Shown one piece after another: positions 63,823 through 64,000 of a stretch of 64,000 nt of DNA. Each line of letters opens with the position of its first letter. Positions within the stretch are counted from its first letter, which is position 1. The position numbers were made by a program, and so were the translations under genes. The DNA lies in the NCBI RefSeq assembly GCF_023498005.1, contig NZ_CP097289.1, forward strand, positions 4,836,001-4,900,000, given 5' to 3'. Under the pieces are notes generated by a model. The model was not told the DNA's origin. It made no database searches and saw only the letters and a program-made list of their open reading frames with translations. Source of the stretch: Streptomyces durmitorensis (GTDB taxonomy: Bacteria > Actinomycetota > Actinomycetes > Streptomycetales > Streptomycetaceae).

Positions 63823-64000
63823 TCAGTGCTTGTCCGGGAAGCGGAGATAGGCAGGGGGCACGGCGCTGGTGAGCCAGACTCCATTGGCGCTGACCTGGAA
63901 CACATGTCCGTCGCGGTGCATCGCGCCGGCGTCGACGGAGAGCACGACGGGGCGCCCGCGGCGGGCGCCGACGCGGGTGGCGGTCGCGCGGTCGGGCGAG
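63823..64000 (-). CDS. kptA: RNA 2'-phosphotransferase KptA, N-terminus beyond window edge
   Basis: The last 58 residues are visible: TATRVGARRGRPVVLSVDAG, HRDGHVFQVSANGVWLTS and the end AYLRFPDKH, matching the C-terminal half of Tpt1/KptA. The enzyme transfers an internal 2'-phosphate from RNA to NAD, forming ADP-ribose 1'',2''-cyclic phosphate. Read on the minus strand with stop 63823-63825. It is the bacterial homologue of the yeast tRNA splicing enzyme; its natural bacterial substrate is unclear. Confidence 0.9.
   Translation of the reverse strand, partial: SPDRATATRVGARRGRPVVLSVDAGAMHRDGHVFQVSANGVWLTSAVPPAYLRFPDKH

Overview
The window is a stretch of high-GC actinobacterial chromosome, almost certainly Streptomyces. 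Gene content and order match the origin-proximal core I remember from S. coelicolor (roughly SCO3891 to SCO3953). It contains the Streptomyces-specific ssgR-ssgA pair, femX, a TTA (bldA-type) codon, GTG/TTG starts, and eight exact copies of the ParB site GTTTCACGTGAAAC plus one 1-mismatch copy. The parS density places it within a few tens of kb of oriC, which should lie to the left, beyond the trxAB side.

Layout. 1-7.5 kb: a leftward cell-envelope/stress operon (DUF6049 secreted protein, MurJ lipid II flippase, membrane pseudokinase, ECF factor SigM, its anti-sigma factor cut by the left edge). 7.6-13 kb: CCA-adding enzyme, an LppU-like membrane protein, an MFS transporter, inositol-phosphate synthase and PadR regulator. 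13.3-20.5 kb: PonA-type penicillin-binding protein, GT87 glycosyltransferase, FemX with an alanine-racemase-like partner, small membrane protein. 20.6-26 kb: rpsF-ssb-rpsR-rplI, a MATE transporter, and dnaB preceded by DnaA-box-like sequences. 26-41.8 kb: more variable genes (MocR regulator/methyltransferase, serine hydrolase, two GNATs, MarR/MFS/HbpS-like cluster, HAD phosphatase, flavohaemoglobin-like protein, NUDIX, LysR with a TTA codon, PLP-dependent gamma-lyase/ptpA, YvlD-like, cupin). 41.9-43.3 kb: ssgR-ssgA sporulation genes. 43.3-49 kb: YibE/F protein, TPP riboswitch-thiC, membrane protein, metallophosphoesterase. 49-64 kb: LacI regulator, hisC-like aminotransferase, a Rex-operator-driven cydA-cydB-cydDC cytochrome bd locus, a GAF sensor kinase with a haem-pocket-like motif, M23 peptidase, HAD hydrolase, F420-type oxidoreductase, a small hypothetical and the end of kptA.

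Functionally the left half is cell-wall assembly plus replication/translation housekeeping, in the same gene order as two mycobacterial oriC-flanking blocks. The right half combines developmental control (ssgR/ssgA, ptpA, TTA-LysR) with micro-aerobic respiration (Rex, cyd genes, haem-type kinase).

I found no CRISPR array, insertion sequence, prophage, biosynthetic cluster or tRNA/rRNA gene. The most distinctive sequence-level features are the parS sites. Several lie at the exact centre of long perfect palindromes between convergent genes, and two are embedded in the first codons of genes. Database locus numbers quoted here are from memory and were not searched.
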